DNA from: Brachionus koreanus
Taxonomy: Eukaryota > Rotifera > Eurotatoria > Ploima > Brachionidae
Assembly: GCA_016987375.1 (NCBI GenBank)
Contig: PJRA01000343.1
Span: 671,554 to 735,553, forward strand
DNA: 64,000 bases
Direction of reading: 5' to 3'
Position 1 is the stretch's first letter, and each line of letters opens with the position of its first letter. The notes beneath the pieces were generated by a model. It was not told where the DNA came from, ran no database searches, and worked only from the letters and a program-made list of their open reading frames with translations. The position numbers were made by a program, and so were the translations under genes. Positions 60,007 to 64,000 of the stretch are shown piece after piece.

Positions 60007-60017
60007 CCTGAGAATTA

Positions 60018-61811
60018 AAGTTTTGCGTTAATAAATCCTTCACTCCACTATAAGTAGAATTAAAAATAAGAGAAAGATAAATAACTGATTTTTGAATTGA
60101 ATGAATGACCCTCTGTTACAAACTCAAACTTTTTAAACTCTATAAATTCTACCAAAGGCATTAAAATATTAAATTTTTATTAATGGGAGTTGAATGAACA
60201 TGGATTTAAGAGTATCTAGTAAATCTAAATTTCGAAATCAAAAATGTTCGTGCATTACATCTATGCTCAAATGTGGATTTTTGAAATTTGGTACAAAATT
60301 TGTGCAAAATGCACTTTTAAAATACAACAATTTTTTCTAAATTTAAATTACAGAGTTTTACTACAATGTTTATAATACTGCAATCATAAATATTGCATGG
60401 ATGCAACCGAAATTATTTTTCATATTTATAAAAAAAATTCTAAAAAATTTTGTTATGTTCCATTGTACAAAATTTAACAAACCGCATGCAGACGTGTTTA
60501 TTCCTATTAATATTCTAAGGAAAAAAATAAGAAATGATAAAAATGTATAATTTTTAATCCTTATAAATTTTATTTTTGTTAAAGAATATAATGAATGAGC
60601 TCAAGTCTTAAATGGGAAAGCACAATTTTTAAAAAATATAATCACTCCTTCTTTTTTTTTAAGAAAAACAATAGGTATAAAAACGTCCATTGATAGGCAA
60701 AGTATATTTTTGAACAAATTTCATTTTATAAATATGACCAAAAAATTTTAAATGCGCAATTAGATTTCATTGCAGATTTTTTGATTTTTGATATTTGGTT
60801 CTCAATTTGGTCTCCAAAAAAAAAAAATTTATGATTAAAAAATAATTTAAAACAATCCGAAAATGCATTTTTCTGTTTTATTAAAGCTTTAAAATGTTTT
60901 TTTCAAAGTAAAAAATCACTTATTTTTAATAGATTGAATTTAAAAAGTTTAAAATTCGAATTATTTAAATTAGCATATTTAATAGTTTAATATAAGGTAA
61001 CAAGCTAAAAAGAAAAAAAAATAGAAACTTGATTTGAAAATCATTAACTTTTTTTTTTAAATTTCTAAAATAAATCTTTAAAACTCAATATTTTGCATTT
61101 CTTGACGAAAACGACTGAAATTTTGAGTTTAAAAAAAAAGTTTTTTACGAGCTTTCAGAATTACTGGTCACATTTTATGGTTGTAAGGTGGAAATAGTGT
61201 CAAACAGCATTTCAAAGTGCTAAAAAAGAATATTTTTAGTTTTGAACTTGTATGAGCTTTCAAATATACTACAGTCAAATTGAATATTGAGCAATATTCT
61301 TTAGCTAACTATTGATAGATCTGCGATGTCATAAAACAGTGCGATCCTGATTTATTGGGCTTCAAGTACAACATAGTTTTAATAAAATACTTTTCTTATT
61401 TTCCAAAATTAGAAAACTTGATTATCTTATTTATTTTTAGGATCTATTTTAATTCTATGGTATCTGTTTTGTAATATTCATTTTAAAAGTAATTCAATTT
61501 TTTGGTGGTTCATGTCCTTTTAATTTTTATTTAGGATTTGTTAATAAAGGAAATAATTAGTTTTATTTTTTAAGCATTCTAACTAATTTTAAACTAGCAA
61601 TTAATTAAAATAAATTTCGCTTAAGACAAGATTTTTACAATTAGATTTTAATTATAAAGCTATTTGAAATAAAAATTTAAATAAATTAGATCGAGTACAT
61701 CTTAAATGTGAACTCGTATCCATGGAGCAGCAATTTAAATATTTTTAAGATACATTATACATTATAGATTTTTTTTAAAATCCGTTTAATTAATTTTGGA
61801 CACTAGAAGCA
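60018..61811. other. intergenic upstream of CEP120
   Basis: AT-rich. A single arm of the 48865-type MITE is at about 60696-60785 (GGCAAAGTATATTTTTGA..., AAATGCGCAATTA). GACACTAGAAGCAATGA at 61799, next to the CEP120 start codon, may be a MITE terminus relic or chance. No gene seen. Confidence 0.5.
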
Positions 61812-63930
61812 ATGACCAAATCGGCTGAAAAATATCTTTTAGTCGTTTCGTTTCTCGAAGGTTGAATAATTTTTTTAGAATAGATTTTTTTGTTTCAAAT
61901 TTGATTGATTTTAAAAATTGTTTTTAAAAATAGGTGAAAATTTTCCAGAACGAGCAAATACAAAATTTGTTGTTGAGGCCAAATTTGATGGTGAACAATT
62001 GAGCACAGATCCTGTTGATCACAATTCAACAGTTGACATATCCCAAGAGCTTGCTTGGGGCTTGGAAAAAAAATCGCTTCAACTTCACAAATTACAGCGT
62101 AGCTGCATCAAAGCTAATTGCTTTGCAATTAATCAATCGAGCAAAGAACATGTGGGCTATATTGTAATTGACATTCGGTCAGCACCTGAGTCACCAGGAG
62201 TATTATTTTTTTGTTTTTTAATTTGCTTTAAAGAAAAATCTTTTGCTTTAAAGAAACCAAAAGTTTTTCCTCTACTGCAATCAATATATGCGAAATCAAA
62301 GCCTCAAATAAGAGTCAATATTTATATAGAGGAAGATCAATCGAACCAAGAAGAAAAGCCAGAGTTGGAATTATCTCAGAGAAGCAACAATTCTCGACCT
62401 GGGTCATCACATTCAATCACTCAACCACAATCCCATAGTTTACCAGTAGTTTTGAATGAAAACGAAGGCTATTTTAGCATCGGCAAAAGTCTACCTAATT
62501 GCAAAATTTACGTTCTTACTATTACTATTGCTTTTGCTCGAAATTTGATTAGATTGTTGACCAATTCAGACCAACATTCTACGGCAAACTTTTTTTTCAT
62601 GTACAAATTTCTTGGTAATCAAGTAGCAACCAAGCCTTTTGGAGACATCATATCGTGTCAGATAAATGGAGAGAGATCGTCAATTCGTTTTTATTCAACT
62701 TTAGAAAATTTTAAATCTTTTTTTAAACAACTGGCTAGTTTGGAAATATTTTTTTGTTCTCAAGATCGAGCAATTGGCAAATGTTCATTTAGCTGGAGAT
62801 TGATATTGGACCATTGGGATGGCACCAGTCTTGTGTCGTGTGATAGTCCAATAGTTCTGGATGAGTTGTTAAGAATAGAGCCGATAGGCTCAAGTCAAGG
62901 GCGCGTATCGCCCTCACCTGACATAAATATGGCTCCAGTAATTGGCGTCCAAGTTGGCGTATCCAAGGAAGATGTTGAAGTCTCAAATATTCAGGAGAGT
63001 AAAGAGAGCAATGTTGTAAAAAATGACCAGGACACCTATCGTAAATCACCGTCACCTGCTGCATCTAACTTAAAGCAATCGTCACAGATCATATATCAGA
63101 ACGAATGTAACACAGTGACTGTAGATGAAAAGCCCAAAGAATCCGTAATCAGTCTGAAGAGTAGTTCGGCGCGAGAATTCACCACCAACCATAATGCATA
63201 TTATGTGCCAGAAGACTTGCAGCTAAAAGCCGCTTACGAACTTCAGCTTTGGAAGGAAGCTCGTGAAAAAGAATTCGAACAGCAAGTAAAATTTGAAATT
63301 TTTTTAAAAAATTTTATTTTAAAAAAAAAATAAAAATTGAAAATTTTTAAGCTTAAAAAAAATGAAGCAAAAAAATTTCAAGCTTTGGCGGATGCGTTCA
63401 AACAAAGAGATATAGAACGCGAAATAATGGTGCAAAAAAAAATCAAAGAGTACAATGAATTAGAGGTTTTACTTAAAAATAGTCTTAATGAGGTAGAAAA
63501 ACGAGAAAAACAACTTGCATCTAACGAAACTCTAATAGCACGTATGAGAACTGATTTAAGTAGAGATTATGAAAATAAACTATCGGAACTTAGGGAAGCA
63601 TCAAAAAGAGTTCAGGAAAAAGCTGATCATCAAGTTACTTTGCAAAAGTAATTTTTCTATAGAAATAAATATTTGTTTAAATAGTTTTTTAATTTTTTTT
63701 ATGTTAGAACTAAAATTGAAAGTCTTGAAGAAGAAATTGATCGATTGAAAAAAAAAGTAGTTTATTTTGTGAATAGACTAATGATTTTTTAAAAAAAAAT
63801 TACCAAGGTTTACGAAAGTGAAAAACGCTACTCGGACAAAGAAAATGAATTTTTAAGATTTAAAGAAAAGGACAATAATAGACCCGAAATTAGACTTCAG
63901 TCGGAAATAAATGTTCTCAATTTAGAAAAG
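61812..63930 (+). CDS. CEP120: CEP120 centrosomal protein, 5' part (gene runs off the window)
   Basis: Exons 61812-61860, 61934-62199, 62254-63285, 63352-63647, 63708-63756, 63808-63930; 605 aa so far, continuing past 64000. N-terminal C2 domain: YLLVVSFLEGENFPERANTK, VVEAKFDGEQLSTDPVDH, ELAWGLEKKSL, GYIVIDIRSAPE. A second C2-like block follows (YVLTITIAFARN-like region, FFFMYKFLGNQVATKPFGD), then a Ser/Pro-rich linker, then the coiled coil (ELQLWKEAREKEFEQQ, ALADAFKQRDIEREIMVQKK, NRPEIRLQSEINVLNLEK) that matches human CEP120 closely. CEP120 drives centriole elongation with CPAP/SPICE1. The third C2 domain that precedes the coiled coil in human is not seen. The 54-nt intron 62200-62253 is inferred because it removes a hydrophobic insert without breaking the frame. 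Confidence 0.93.
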
Positions 63931-64000
63931 GTACATTTAAAAATTTATTTTAAAGATTTTTTTTGCATACAAGTAACAAGGTCTACAGAAGACATTTTTT

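Overview
This is a eukaryotic (metazoan) window: spliced genes with GT..AG introns, a eukaryotic tRNA, C/D-box snoRNAs, and animal-specific genes (FRAS1-type matrix protein, CEP120, GTSF1, peptide-hormone precursors). DNA is very AT-rich outside exons; introns are a mix of very short (about 48-75 bp) and long (1-3.5 kb) ones. Extreme AT content, tiny introns and MULE/SWIM, Tc1 and CR1/Jockey-like repeats make a monogonont (Brachionus-like) rotifer my best guess, but this is inference and no rRNA or mitochondrial marker is present. Two assembly gaps (runs of N) lie at 53-341 and 39840-39884.

Layout. 1-2.3 kb: Tc1/mariner and LINE remnants. 3.8-8.0 kb (+): an atypical Rho-like GTPase, four exons, whose last intron holds an antisense LINE interrupted by a TTAA-flanked MITE. 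8.0-16.6 kb: no gene recognised, but visibly less AT-rich than other non-coding parts. 16.6-38.2 kb (+): a 14-exon FRAS1-like gene (about 3464 aa; signal peptide, VWC modules, about 11 CSPG repeats, 5 Calx-beta, one TM segment, C-terminal TEV); its introns contain several MITEs and an antisense, intronless secreted peptide precursor. 38.5-40.7 kb: an LRR pseudogene and a LINE split by a Tc1-type element. 41.4 kb: tRNA-Gly(GCC). 42.0-43.0 kb (-): a ZDHHC3/7-like protein with HHHC in place of DHHC. 45.35-46.7 kb (+): RPS11 with two SNORD35-like snoRNAs in intron 3 and a third copy just downstream. 47.6-48.1 kb (+): a PRX-amide neuropeptide precursor. 50.3-52.6 kb (-): a tandem pair of intronless actins, one lacking the conserved C-terminus and one highly divergent, with a CArG box upstream of the first. 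54.9-56.3 kb (+): an LRAT-domain protein with the catalytic Cys replaced by Asp. 56.5-57.1 kb (-): GTSF1 (piRNA pathway). 57.8-59.0 kb (-): a MULE transposase remnant with a SWIM finger. 61.8 kb to the end (+): the 5' part of CEP120.

The genes do not form one pathway; this looks like ordinary gene-dense animal chromatin with accessory repeats. The most interesting points are the triplicated SNORD35-like snoRNAs in and after their conserved host gene, the two peptide-hormone precursors, several enzymes or GTPases with substituted catalytic residues (Rho-like, ZDHHC, LRAT), the odd actin pair, and a well-dated set of non-autonomous transposons whose target-site duplications can be read directly.
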